From: Rhizophagus irregularis
Lineage: Eukaryota; Glomeromycota; Glomeromycetes; Glomerales; Glomeraceae
Reading direction: 5' to 3'
DNA length: 64,000 bases
Assembly (NCBI RefSeq): GCF_026210795.1
Contig: NC_089433.1
Coordinates: 310,001 to 374,000 of the forward strand
A model generated the notes under the pieces. It searched no databases, had not been told where the DNA came from, and was given only the letters and a program-made list of their open reading frames with translations. Of this stretch, positions 44,760 through 55,549 are shown in pieces. A program made the position numbers and the translations under genes. Position 1 is the first letter of the stretch, and the number at the start of each line of letters is the position of its first letter.

Positions 44760-46856
44760 ATGGGTATAACACCGTCAAGAGAAAAATTTATAGCCTTAGA
44801 AGGATACGCCCAAAAAAGCGTCGAAGAGCGAAATACAATACTAACAAACGCAGGAATGGAAATAACTCAAACGGACAAAGACTTAGCAGAATTTTTAGGG
44901 GCAGAAGACGTAACCTTAGGTTGCTTTATTAGAGGTATTATTACGATATGCATAGACGAACACAACAACATACGCAACCAAGAGTTCACAAGATATATGG
45001 AGGAATACAAAAACGTCAACAACGAAATGCTTGAACAAAAACATATAGAAATGAATGAACAGATAAGAATGATGGAAGAAAATTGGAAGCTAAAAGAAGA
45101 ATATTATTTCAAGAACTCGACAATGAAAAAACACCAAATAGTAACGGAATTAGGTTCGGTCGACCAAGAAGACAAAGAAAAATTGGATAAATACAACAAA
45201 TGTAAAGACATGATAGAAAAAGATTTAGAAGCGAGCGATGACTCCAACGAAGGCCAACTGTGGGAAACGAACAGCGACACAACCAGTGACACTTCAGATT
45301 TCAACCAAAGTATGACAAGGAGATATAATATTTACAACAAAAGCTCACACCTATCAACAAACGACACACCCCATAACACCAATAGAAACTCACAAATGCA
45401 GGAGACGATCAAAAATGGAAACTCTCAATATTCAAGGCACCAATCAATTACGATGGCGTTTACCGCCGATCACGACATGGGAGCAAATTCCAGAATAAGT
45501 AAAGAATCAATGCACAAACCCAAAACAGCCGACGATCTGAAATATTTCGCGGGACTCCTGACCACACAAATCAGGGACGCACAAACAGACCAATCGATAA
45601 TCGAATATATAAATAACAACAAACTACTAGAATATCACATGAACACATTAGGAAGAATGATGAAAAACGGTAATGAATATACCTACGTAGGTTTTTTCAC
45701 AGAAACAGCCAAAAATAATTTTTTGGAGGACGGAAGAGTAAAGGGCACTCTAGGGAATTTCAGAGACTTAGAATGGCTCAACAAACTATATAAAACAATC
45801 ACGATATCGGTAACAGGAATCGATGAAAAAATGGACATAAACGAAGTAATAGAAGCTGTAGAAAGGAAGTTAGGTAAAATGCAAAAAATATCACAACAAG
45901 GAAAACAATACGGGAAAATCAATCTCAAACTAGTTATGGAAATAAGATGTACAGAAGAGGAACTGATGAACACATGGGGAATTCTCTTGAAGAACAGAAT
46001 GATAAAAATAGAACCGATTAACTATAAAAACCACGTGATCAGACAAAGAGGGAAAATAAGCGCAAGCGTGCTAGACATACCAAATGAAATTGATGAACTC
46101 GAAGTGGCCAAAATACTAAGACAAACAGGTGCAAGATATTGGTACAAATCGAATAACAAAAACAAAAGATCATACCAAATGAATGTTTACTTTAACAACG
46201 AAGAAGAAAGAAAAGCAGCGATAGGAAGGAAAATAAAAATTAAAGACCAAATTTTTACTTGGTTTTTTCGGGCAGAATCAGGAGGAAGACAACAAAGCAA
46301 TTTTCGCCAACAAGGAAGTAATTTTCGCCAACAAGGAAGATTTAACGGTAGATACCAAGGACAAAATTACAACAGAAGTTTCGATAACAGAGCGAGATGT
46401 TATATCTGCAAGAAAAATAATCACAATGCAAACAAATGCTACTTCAATAATGACAACAATAAAAACACGAACGAACACAGAAGTCATAGAAATGAAAATC
46501 AAAACAGACCGTTCAGACAAGAAAGCGGCAGATATAATAACGACGGAAAATTCAATTTCGAATCACAATACGAGGACAACAACGATAACAACAGATACAA
46601 TGGCCCCAACTATAGAGGAAGAAACACAAACCCAAGAAGACGATTCAATGATAATCATATTGGAGAAATTGAAAGACTTGAATATAGAGGATACCAACAA
46701 GGAAAATATTACCAACAATATTACGACCATGATAACAATGGACGTAATACAGGAAAACATACTGGATACAATAACAACAGTAGCAGAAGCTACGACAGAG
46801 ATTGGAACGAAGGAAGTAGATTCAATGATAGGCGTCGAATGGCTAGACGCTATTGA
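44760..46856 (+). CDS. LINE-B ORF1, gag-like nucleic-acid-binding protein
   Basis: 698 codons. The N-terminal ~150 residues are helical and charged (KHIEMNEQIRMMEENWKLK), consistent with a coiled coil. A folded middle region (about 290-500, ITISVTGIDEKMDINEVIE to DQIFTWFF) resembles an RRM-like/ORF1 core. A CCHC knuckle CYICKKNNHNANKC lies at about 547-560, followed by an Arg/Asn/Gln-rich tail. This is the expected RNA-binding partner of ORF2. A second frame (46426-47022) overlaps the tail. Confidence 0.88.
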   Translation: MGITPSREKFIALEGYAQKSVEERNTILTNAGMEITQTDKDLAEFLGAEDVTLGCFIRGIITICIDEHNNIRNQEFTRYMEEYKNVNNEMLEQKHIEMNEQIRMMEENWKLKEEYYFKNSTMKKHQIVTELGSVDQEDKEKLDKYNKCKDMIEKDLEASDDSNEGQLWETNSDTTSDTSDFNQSMTRRYNIYNKSSHLSTNDTPHNTNRNSQMQETIKNGNSQYSRHQSITMAFTADHDMGANSRISKESMHKPKTADDLKYFAGLLTTQIRDAQTDQSIIEYINNNKLLEYHMNTLGRMMKNGNEYTYVGFFTETAKNNFLEDGRVKGTLGNFRDLEWLNKLYKTITISVTGIDEKMDINEVIEAVERKLGKMQKISQQGKQYGKINLKLVMEIRCTEEELMNTWGILLKNRMIKIEPINYKNHVIRQRGKISASVLDIPNEIDELEVAKILRQTGARYWYKSNNKNKRSYQMNVYFNNEEERKAAIGRKIKIKDQIFTWFFRAESGGRQQSNFRQQGSNFRQQGRFNGRYQGQNYNRSFDNRARCYICKKNNHNANKCYFNNDNNKNTNEHRSHRNENQNRPFRQESGRYNNDGKFNFESQYEDNNDNNRYNGPNYRGRNTNPRRRFNDNHIGEIERLEYRGYQQGKYYQQYYDHDNNGRNTGKHTGYNNNSSRSYDRDWNEGSRFNDRRRMARRY

Positions 46857-47022
46857 TTGCCAACCACATCAAAACACACTAATAGAAGAAGAGACAGGAG
46901 AAAAAGGAGATGAAGGAGACGGATCAGATGCTTCAAACACAAATAGAAAAATAAAATTTTTAAAAGAGAAAAAAATAAAAAAAGAGAAATCAATGAAAAT
47001 CAAAAACAAAAAGAAAATATAA
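46426..47022 (+). other. Overlapping +1-frame reading frame bridging ORF1 and ORF2 of LINE-B
   Basis: A 198-codon frame overlaps the last ~430 nt of ORF1 in another frame and extends 166 nt past its stop, to 48 nt before the first ATG of ORF2. Composition is acidic then very basic (EEETGEKGDEGDGSD, then a Lys-rich end). It could be a frameshift extension of ORF1 or chance openness across Asn/Arg-rich repeats. Confidence 0.35.
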
Positions 47023-47069
47023 AAGATAAAAATAACAATTTAAAAATAGGTTGTATAAACGTAAGAGGA

Positions 47070-50000
47070 ATGAATGATAACGTTAAACAGGGTGAGATAA
47101 GAAAATTCTTGGGCAAAGAACAATGGGATATAGCGATAATCAGCGAAACGAAGCTTAAAGAATCGAAAGGCAAACACATATACATGGACTGGAATGCATA
47201 CGAATGTATCAATAGCAGCTACAACAATGAAAATACAAAAAATGGAATTTTAATATTGTTAAAAAAAGAAATCAATGACAGGAGATACGCAATAGAAAAA
47301 ATAAATGGACACGCGATAAAAGTAGACATTTTATTTAGAGGAAGCCAAAAGAACATTAGAATAATAGGAATATACAACCCTAACAATGACAAACCAGCAA
47401 CTAAAATAATTGAAACAAAACTAGCGAAATGGATGAACGAGGCAACGAATTTAGATTACGAAATGATAATACTAGGAGACTTCAATGAATCAGCTAACGA
47501 CAGAAAAAAGAAAAGAGAAAAACCAATTACCACAACAATCAAACAACATGGCTTACAAGATATTCACGAATGTCTGACGACAGAGAAAGATGTGCTAGAT
47601 ACCTGGAGGAGTGGAGAATATTCGTCCAGAATAGATTTCATTTTCTTAAGCGAAGGCGTTCTCGAAGAAATTATAAGTCATGAAATATTAGACATAGCAG
47701 ATTTCAAAACAGACCACAGAGCGCTAACGATCAAAATAAAGATCAAAGAAAAATTAGAGAAAAGCAAAATTAAAAAACTTAGAAACATACGAAAAGAAAT
47801 AAAACATATAAAACTAGATCAAAAAGATTGGAACATTATAGCGGAGGAAGTAGAACAACGATTAGAAGACCTAGATCAAAATACGACACAAATTTCAAAT
47901 AGAGATCAAATGTGGAACAAAATAGTGGAGATAGTTAATAAGGAAAAGAAGATAAGATTAACAGAAATAAAAAGAGAAAGAAATGATAGAAAGGAGAAAG
48001 AATCAATTAGCGACATAGAAAGAACGAACGAAGAAATACTGGAAAAATGGATAGACGAATACGAACATTTAGAAAAGATAAGTAATATAGAACATAGTAT
48101 AATAAAAGCAGTAGATAAAGTAGTTACAAAATTATGGAGAGATAGAAGTGCAGATCAATATAAATATAGTTTTAAAGAATTTGAGGAAAATCTAGAGATT
48201 GAAAATTGGGGAACAACTGATACAGGCAATTATATTGCAATAAAAATAGCCAAATTAATAAAAACTCATGATAGATTCGAGAAAAGAAACGATTATAATT
48301 TAAACATAGACAAACTAAGAAATCACGAATTCAGAAAAGAACTAAAAGATAGAGAAAAGAACAGAAAGAAGATAATGGACAAATTATATGGACAAATAAC
48401 CGAAAAAAAAATAGAAGTTAACATAAGAAAAAGAGAGTTATACTTAGAAGAAGATATAGGTAAAATGATAAATAAGATTCTAGAAAGGAAAAAAGGAAAA
48501 ATTAATATGTCAAGCTTAATAGTAAGAGAAAAAGGTAAAATTACAATCGAAAAAGATCAAAAAGAAATAAAAACAAGAGTCCTAAATCATTATAAAGAAT
48601 GGACAAGGAAAAGAGAAATAGATTTAGACGAAATAGAATTTAACCATGAATGGAGAGATATATATAGCCCTAAAGAAGACGTGGACGAAGATATATATGA
48701 AAATTTAATGATACCTATAAGAATGGAAGAACTAGAATCAGTTTTAAACAATCTGAAATCAAACAAAGCGCCAGGACAAAGTGGTATATCTTACGATTTT
48801 TGGAAAAAAAGTAAGACTTTGACGAGAAAACTCTTATTAGAAATAATCAACGATAGCATGCTTGAAGAGAATGCGATAGATGACTGGAAAAAAGGCATAA
48901 TTTACCCAATAAATAAAACTACAAGGTCCGACTGGAATCAAGACCTGAGTTTGACTAGACCAATAGTATTACTAGAAACAGCTAGGAAAATTTGGTTTAA
49001 AGTTCTGGTGAATAGATTAACTGATATTTTAACAAGAGAACAAATATTGATGAATACGAACTTCGCGGCGTTGAAGAACGAAAGCACGTTAGAACCGATA
49101 AAAATTATTCAAGCTATAATTGAGGACGCTAATAATTACAATAAGGAAGCTTGGATATTATTAATGGACATATCGAAGGCATATGATTCAGTCAACACGA
49201 CAATGCTAAAAAAGAGTTTAGAAAGAATCAAATTGCCAAATAGTTTTATTAATCTAGTAATGGATATTTCATTAAATAGATCTAACAAAATTCTCGTTAA
49301 TAATGAGTTAACAGATAGCTACCACGTCGAGGACGGAATAGACCAGGGAGAGGTCTGGTCGCCGATCCTATGGAGAATCTTCTACGACACTCTATTAAGT
49401 AGATTAAATGAAATTAAAGATGAAACGGGATACAATTTTCATGAAGAAAGAATAATTAATAGAGAGAATGATGAAAAAGAAATATTAGATATTTCAATTA
49501 ACGTGACAGCATTTATGGATGATACAACGTTAATAAGCAGTAACAAAAGTCAATTGGAAAGATTAATTAATATATGTCATGAATTTTTTCAGATTAACGA
49601 TATCAAAGCTAATGTATCGAAATATGAACTTATAAAAATAAACAACAAAACCGAAGATTTAACTATAGAAGGAAATAAAATCGAAAAAGTAAATGACGCA
49701 GATGGAAATAGATACTTAGGAATCTTTTTTCGACATGACAATAAAAGAGACATATATAAAAAGAAAATAATTTCGATTATAGATAGCGCTTGCAATATAT
49801 TCAATTGGAAAAAATTAAACGAAAAACAGATAATCGCTGTATGGAATATTGTGATTATGCCAAGGATTGAATATCAACTGGCAGCTATAGTCCTAAAAAA
49901 AGCCGAATGCAACAAATTGATGACAAGAATTAATATGATCATCAAAAAAAGAGCTGGATTAGCGAAATCTACAAGCAATTTTATATTATACGATAAAGAA

Positions 50001-52520
50001 TTATTAGGTCTGAAACATATTTATGACATTCAAATAGAAATGCTATGCAAAAATCTATTATACCAAGCAAACGGCAACGAAAAGCTTAAATCAATATTCA
50101 AGATAAAAATTATTCAAGAACAAAATAAAATTTGGACTTCAAAATGTCCAGGCGAATTATCAATCATAAGTAATAGGAAAAACAATTGGATATTAGACGC
50201 AGTAAAAATATTAAACATCGAAAATATTAAAATTTGTAATCACGAAATTATTAGAAATCAAGAAAACCACAGAATAAAAGGAGGAACTATAGATTTAATA
50301 GATATTTTGGATGAAAAATATATAAATATAAGCGCGTCTTCTAGAAAAACAAAAGATGTAATGTTTATAGAAGATATTTTAGAAGCGGATGGTATTACAC
50401 TTCTAAAATGGAAACATTTGATTAAAGAAAGAAATTTGAACACACAAGGAAGAATACCGCAATGGTTCAAGAATATAGAAACAAAATTATTAGAAGATAA
50501 AGAAGGTACAACAAGGAAAATCAAAAATGAGTATATAAGTATCACACAAAAGAGAAAAATTAACATCAATTATTTTGATGAAAATGAGAAGACGAATAAA
50601 AATCAAATAATTACTTGGTGCGAGACAGATGAATCTCTTATATTTGTAGAAGACAAGAAAAAATCATTTAGTAAAAAATACAAAAGATTAGGAAGACATT
50701 TAATAACGATAGGAAACAAAGATGATCTAAATAACTCGCCAAATTTGATAGGATGCGAAGGATGTCATCGAAACGTAAGTAAAAAAAAAGATAATGGGGA
50801 ATGCTTAATATATATTGAAAACGAGATTAGCAGAAAAATAGAAAAAAGAAAAGAAGAAGATTTTATAAGACCATATGAAACACTAAATAACATCTTAACA
50901 AAGAATATTTGGTTAAGAAATACTATAAACGAAGAAAAGAAAGATACATTGTACAATAAAAGAATTGAAATGATTGACAATACGATAAAAGCGAGTGAAG
51001 AGTTTATTAATATAATCAAGAATAGTATATTCGAACGAAAAGAATCAGATTTTGGGAAAGACAGATTTTTCTTAATAATAGAAGTGAAAAAAAACAAAAC
51101 AAAAATTGACGATAAAGGTAAAAGAAAATATTATTATAACATAATATGGAAAATAAGAAGTGAAAACGTAAACAATAATAACAACGAACTACAAATAATT
51201 GCAAAACATGAAAGTATTTACGACAACGAATACAAAATTATTTTAAGAAGTATTATTCTAGGGTTATTAATTATAGCAGAAAATAGCGAATTAATTCTCG
51301 AAATAAATGATAGAGTCAAGAATTTAATTTATGACTTCAATAACAAGTGTAGTAATAGACGTAAAATCGATAGCGAATATTATTTAGAGTTGCTTTTTAT
51401 AGAAGATTTTTTAGAAAACAACGAAATCGATATGTTAGACGCGAATGAAGTTACAACCAATTGCTTGAAAGAAATACGCAAAACATCGAGAGAATTTTTA
51501 GATTTTAAAATTTTTGACGACACGAGAATTGATGATTTTGAATTAATCGACGAAGCGTTAATAATAAATGAATTTAACGTGATATGGAATAATCGAATAA
51601 TATCAGGAGGTTATAGAGCTTGGAGAAAGAAAATTACAAATGCTATTTGGAAAAATGAGATACTAAATAGCGAAAAACTTGATGATTTATTTGTTTATAA
51701 TTACAAAAAAGAATTTGATTGGGTCACGACTTTGGAATTTATAAGTAATAGGACCAATTTTTCAAACAGGCAATGTGGTGATAAAGACACGAATGAACGG
51801 TCATATAGAATTAAAAATATCTTGAAAGAATTGCCATCATATAAGACACTTTTTAATAGAAATACTAACAAAATAGAATCATCGAGATGTATTAGATGCA
51901 AGAAATATGAAGAAGATTGGGAACATGTTTGGATCTGTGAAAGCAATGATTACTCAATCGACGAAATAATTCAAGAATCACCATATAAATACGAAGTTCT
52001 TCTAGAAGCTAATAATAAATATGATGATATAAAGATACTTAGGAATCACTTATGTAATTTTCTAACTTTAATCGAAAGTCCTTCATTGATACTTATAGGT
52101 AAAAGTAGAAAATGGGAATTATTGAGAGGAATTTTCAACAATAATTTCAACTATTTGTCAAAAATTAAGGAAGAACAAAGAGTAATAAAAGATTTGTGGA
52201 ATTTTATATACGATGAAATAAAAAACAGATTATGGATACTACGATGCAAAGAAGTCAAAAGATTAGAAGAAAAAGATGGTATAAGAAAATGGGAATTGAG
52301 ATTAAATAAACCAGCGTCAGATAGTAGTAGTATAGAAAGAAATATAGATATACAAAATATTAAAAACGAAAAAACAAAAGATAAAACAGATAAAAAAGAA
52401 AAAAATATATTAAAAAATAGAATTGGAATAGTAACGTTAGGCAAAATGATAGGAAAAATTACAGACGGGTTAGATATAAACAGATCATGGGACACGACTA
52501 CGAAATTACCTTTTTATTAG
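47070..52520 (+). CDS. LINE-B ORF2: APE endonuclease, RT (FMDD), degenerate RNase H, CCHC
   Basis: 1816 codons from the first ATG. The frame is open back to about 46949, and the endonuclease motif KIGCINVRG lies before that ATG, so the true start is probably upstream and non-AUG or reached by recoding. Endonuclease: ISETKL near 30, ILGDFN near 134-139, SRIDFIFLS near 190, TDHRALTI near 214. RT: KAPGQSGISYDFW, RPIVLLETARK, LLMDISKAYDSVN, GIDQGEVWSPILW and catalytic FMDD at 815-818. The region around 1330-1480 sits where LINE-A has RNase H, but its YIDGS-type Asp motif is replaced (FFLIIEVKKNK). The C-terminal finger CIRCKKYEEDWEHVWIC is at ~1606-1622. No internal stop or frameshift. Confidence 0.92.
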   Translation: MNDNVKQGEIRKFLGKEQWDIAIISETKLKESKGKHIYMDWNAYECINSSYNNENTKNGILILLKKEINDRRYAIEKINGHAIKVDILFRGSQKNIRIIGIYNPNNDKPATKIIETKLAKWMNEATNLDYEMIILGDFNESANDRKKKREKPITTTIKQHGLQDIHECLTTEKDVLDTWRSGEYSSRIDFIFLSEGVLEEIISHEILDIADFKTDHRALTIKIKIKEKLEKSKIKKLRNIRKEIKHIKLDQKDWNIIAEEVEQRLEDLDQNTTQISNRDQMWNKIVEIVNKEKKIRLTEIKRERNDRKEKESISDIERTNEEILEKWIDEYEHLEKISNIEHSIIKAVDKVVTKLWRDRSADQYKYSFKEFEENLEIENWGTTDTGNYIAIKIAKLIKTHDRFEKRNDYNLNIDKLRNHEFRKELKDREKNRKKIMDKLYGQITEKKIEVNIRKRELYLEEDIGKMINKILERKKGKINMSSLIVREKGKITIEKDQKEIKTRVLNHYKEWTRKREIDLDEIEFNHEWRDIYSPKEDVDEDIYENLMIPIRMEELESVLNNLKSNKAPGQSGISYDFWKKSKTLTRKLLLEIINDSMLEENAIDDWKKGIIYPINKTTRSDWNQDLSLTRPIVLLETARKIWFKVLVNRLTDILTREQILMNTNFAALKNESTLEPIKIIQAIIEDANNYNKEAWILLMDISKAYDSVNTTMLKKSLERIKLPNSFINLVMDISLNRSNKILVNNELTDSYHVEDGIDQGEVWSPILWRIFYDTLLSRLNEIKDETGYNFHEERIINRENDEKEILDISINVTAFMDDTTLISSNKSQLERLINICHEFFQINDIKANVSKYELIKINNKTEDLTIEGNKIEKVNDADGNRYLGIFFRHDNKRDIYKKKIISIIDSACNIFNWKKLNEKQIIAVWNIVIMPRIEYQLAAIVLKKAECNKLMTRINMIIKKRAGLAKSTSNFILYDKELLGLKHIYDIQIEMLCKNLLYQANGNEKLKSIFKIKIIQEQNKIWTSKCPGELSIISNRKNNWILDAVKILNIENIKICNHEIIRNQENHRIKGGTIDLIDILDEKYINISASSRKTKDVMFIEDILEADGITLLKWKHLIKERNLNTQGRIPQWFKNIETKLLEDKEGTTRKIKNEYISITQKRKININYFDENEKTNKNQIITWCETDESLIFVEDKKKSFSKKYKRLGRHLITIGNKDDLNNSPNLIGCEGCHRNVSKKKDNGECLIYIENEISRKIEKRKEEDFIRPYETLNNILTKNIWLRNTINEEKKDTLYNKRIEMIDNTIKASEEFINIIKNSIFERKESDFGKDRFFLIIEVKKNKTKIDDKGKRKYYYNIIWKIRSENVNNNNNELQIIAKHESIYDNEYKIILRSIILGLLIIAENSELILEINDRVKNLIYDFNNKCSNRRKIDSEYYLELLFIEDFLENNEIDMLDANEVTTNCLKEIRKTSREFLDFKIFDDTRIDDFELIDEALIINEFNVIWNNRIISGGYRAWRKKITNAIWKNEILNSEKLDDLFVYNYKKEFDWVTTLEFISNRTNFSNRQCGDKDTNERSYRIKNILKELPSYKTLFNRNTNKIESSRCIRCKKYEEDWEHVWICESNDYSIDEIIQESPYKYEVLLEANNKYDDIKILRNHLCNFLTLIESPSLILIGKSRKWELLRGIFNNNFNYLSKIKEEQRVIKDLWNFIYDEIKNRLWILRCKEVKRLEEKDGIRKWELRLNKPASDSSSIERNIDIQNIKNEKTKDKTDKKEKNILKNRIGIVTLGKMIGKITDGLDINRSWDTTTKLPFY

Positions 52521-52702
52521 TTTAGCAAATATTTACATAATATTATTAGTAACTTAGTACGGATAGAATTTTAAATAATTTTATGTTCGAAAATCACTTA
52601 GTTATAGGGTTTTACAATTTATTTTTATTGTACTGCTCTAAGTGTTTTTATATTTAATTATGTAATTGTTCGCAATTCTAAATAATTAATAAAACGCGTT
52701 AC

Positions 52703-52746
<44 letters not shown>

Positions 52747-52749
<3 letters not shown>

Positions 52750-52761
52750 AATTTTGGTCAA
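52747..52761. repeat. Target-site duplication of LINE-B, 3' copy
   Basis: Second copy of ATAAATTTTGGTCAA after the poly(A). Downstream bases (TTTTTGTAGTAAT...TTCCAGATAACAACA) continue the interrupted tandem duplication seen at 44560-44600. Confidence 0.88.
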
Positions 52762-54700
52762 TTTTTGTAGTAATATTTCTTCCAGATAACAACAGATAAT
52801 ATCAATAAAGTTTATTTAAAGTTATAAAAGATTATCTCAATTATTGTTTAAGTGTACATTTTTTTATTTGTGTGAAATCCTTTATTCGTGTTTGAATGTA
52901 TATGCCGATGTACAGCGTTATTATTATAAAAATTCTGACTTAATAGTGTTACGATAAAAAACGATGTGACGAAATCACGTGATATAACCGTTGATCGATG
53001 GTAATGTATCGGGACGATTTATATTACCGTTGGATGATCAACGTCATATAACGGGAGGATCAATGTTCGAAATGTTTGATATATCAAATATATCAAATAT
53101 ATTAGATATATTGCACATATTAAATATATCACACATGTTAAACATATCAAACATTTTAAACATTTTTAGCTTAGTGTTTTTACATATAAATAGATGTGTT
53201 ATTTTTCGATGTATTTAAGATAGGTATCCAAGTCACTAAGATATTAAGTGATAATTTATTGATATTAAATAAAATATTTTTATTGTTATAAATATCTTTG
53301 GTTATCTCATTGTTAATTGTTGTCATATACACCTAACCTATTGTTTTATTGTCATTTATTGTCATAATCCTTTATTTGTGTCTGATCGTATTTGCCATTG
53401 GGAGTGCAATACTTTATTCACATCTGATCGGATTTGAAGTAAATTTGGTCAATTGTAATTTAGAGATATTAATTTTATTTATTAACCTTGCATTAACTAT
53501 CGTTATATTACATATACACATATACCTTCTGCTTACCCTTAATAATCTTTTGTTTATATTAATAAACGATAAAAGAACTGATACTAACAATAGTATAATA
53601 ATAAACCATTTCATTTAAATTTAAATAAATATATATATATATGATAAGTATTTTGTCATGATTTAGTTTTATATAATTACGATTTAATTTCGAAAGTCGC
53701 CCGTAAGAAGTTACTGAATATTAAGGCGATCGCCACCTGACTTGATCGAATCGTGCAAAATTAGTTACCAAAATTGCAACAAATCGTAAAAATGTACTAT
53801 CGAAATCGTATCAATTTATAAACAAATCGTAAAATTGTATTAAATATTTAAGTTACTGTTCTTTTGAAATTGCTTGTAAAGTTTTAGTAAATTATAATAG
53901 ACAGCTTTGAAAAAAATACATATTTCTAAAACTAAATACACTGTAACTAACTTTTAATAGATAAATATTTGTCATTGTATTAATCTATCTTGTAGAGTTG
54001 ATTTCTTTTTAATATTTTCTTTAACTTGTGTTTGTTTCTTAATAAATATAATGTTAAAGAAATAAATCAAAGAAAATTCTGGTATCTACCAAAATCCACA
54101 TGTCCAAAGATCTAGTTGGCTAAAAAAAGAGAAGAATCGAAATATTAGAAAATATTTCGTTGAAAGAAATATATTAAAAAATTCCTGATTTCTCACCAGA
54201 ATTCTACACATATGAAGACAAATCATAAAGAAGAGGAAGATTAGTGCCAAAGACAACAAGAAAAAACAGTAAATAATAAAAAAATGCTCAAACCCACCTT
54301 CATTCCCACAAGAAAAATCCTAGAATCATGAAAAGAAAGATTATTGTTAGTAATGAAGGCAAAAGACAACAATAAAATGAACATAAATTGAATACTCACT
54401 CCATCTCAAAGTGAACCATTCAGGCTCTTTTTTTACGCATGAATAGTCAACCCCTTCACTAATGATGGTCCGACCATCAAAAGCATAATTTTCATTGATT
54501 TGATATCATTTTCGGGGAGCTTTGACAGTAGTTGATTTTTTAAAAAGAAAACTTTGAGAGTTACTGAAATCTAAAAAAATGAAGCTAAAACCTACTAAAA
54601 AATGAAAGTCAAAAGTTAATAACAAAGAGAAAAAGAAACAAAAAAATATCCAAATGAAGAGAAACAAAAAAAAAAGAAAGAAAATGAATACTCACCGGCT
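52762..54700. other. Intergenic, no gene seen
   Basis: Contains another run of ATATATCAAATAT/ATGTTAAACAT-type words (53075-53165), like that at 44.4 kb. Two similar short blocks with CCTTTATT(C/T)GTGT lie near 52878 and 53368. The hydrophobic frame at 53349-53618 starts at TTG and has no support. Donor-like CTCACC strings on the minus strand near 54695 have no coding context. Confidence 0.5.
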
Positions 54701-54727
54701 GTCTAAAAAGTAGGTAATGATTATTTA

Positions 54728-54872
54728 TGTGAAAGGAAAAAGAGAAAGGGAAAGGGAAGACGAAAAGAGGGAAAGAGAAATTGTGAGAGAGGAAAAAGGA
54801 AGAACAAAAGAGGGACGGAAAGAATGAAAGAAGAATGGAAAAAGGTTAAAAAAGGTTAAAAAGGTTAAAAAG
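54728..54872. repeat. Purine-rich tract, A/G-only over most of its length
   Basis: About 145 bp of almost pure purine on the plus strand (GAAAGGGAAAGGGAAGACGA type), ending in three AAAAGGTTA-like repeats. Such tracts can form triplex DNA; no function can be read from it. Confidence 0.75.
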
Positions 54873-55549
54873 TAAAGGCTTAATCAAACTGCTTACTTAA
54901 TTTTCATTATATTGTCCATTATTTTACCGATAATAGATTTATTAATTTTTATTGATAATAGCTTATAAAAAATATTTTTAGAATATTTATTCTAAAATTC
55001 TAAATAATATTATATTAAATTGATAAAAAATTTTCTAAAAAAAAGATGTAATTCCGGCATAATATAAGAAGTGCCAATTGCCAAAAAAAGATTTTTGGTC
55101 GATTTGCGACTTTTGCGTTAACCGATGTAATACCTATGCCCGTGATAAATCACGTTGCCACCATAGATATGATACTTTATTAATAGTATAAATAAATACA
55201 ATAATATGCTTGGTTTAATAATATTAAATAGCGGTTAAATATTCATCCTAAAATTCTAAAAATTATTCTAAAAATTTGGAACCCCCCGGACTTAGTCAAA
55301 CTCGTACCCTTTTTATATTTATTTGTAACCTAAGGGATTATCCTTTACTTACTGCGTTGGACATTTTCTCAAAAATGTTAAAGTGGTAAAAAGTGTTGCT
55401 CAAAAATAAATATTTTCCCATCAACAAAAATGTTGTTACCAACAATGTCCACCTTTTGGTTTTACGAATTTCATTTTTACACTTTTTATCCAAAATGATC
55501 ATCATAAAATATCTTCTTAATTTTGTAACTAATGATTTCATCCTTAACG
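54873..55549. other. Intergenic, no gene seen
   Basis: AT-rich spacer with no supported feature. Short frames on both strands around 55338-55575 overlap each other and have no family signal. Confidence 0.5.

Larger units (their letters stand above)
44684..52746 (+). mobile_element. LINE-B: intact-looking non-LTR retrotransposon
   Basis: An ~8.06-kb plus-strand element with a 76-nt leader, ORF1 (44760-46856), ORF2 (open to 52520), a ~190-nt 3' tail and ~38 A residues ending at 52746/52747. It is bracketed by a 14-15-bp target duplication. Perfect flanking duplication, a long pure poly(A) and two unbroken ORFs suggest a young insertion. It shares endonuclease, RT and a C-terminal C-x2-C-x8-H-x4-C finger with LINE-A, but the RNase H region is degenerate. 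Confidence 0.95.

Noticed and set aside
53349-53618. Hydrophobic 89-codon frame resembling a membrane protein
   Set aside because: Starts at TTG, AT-rich composition gives such frames by chance, no family motif and no splice context.
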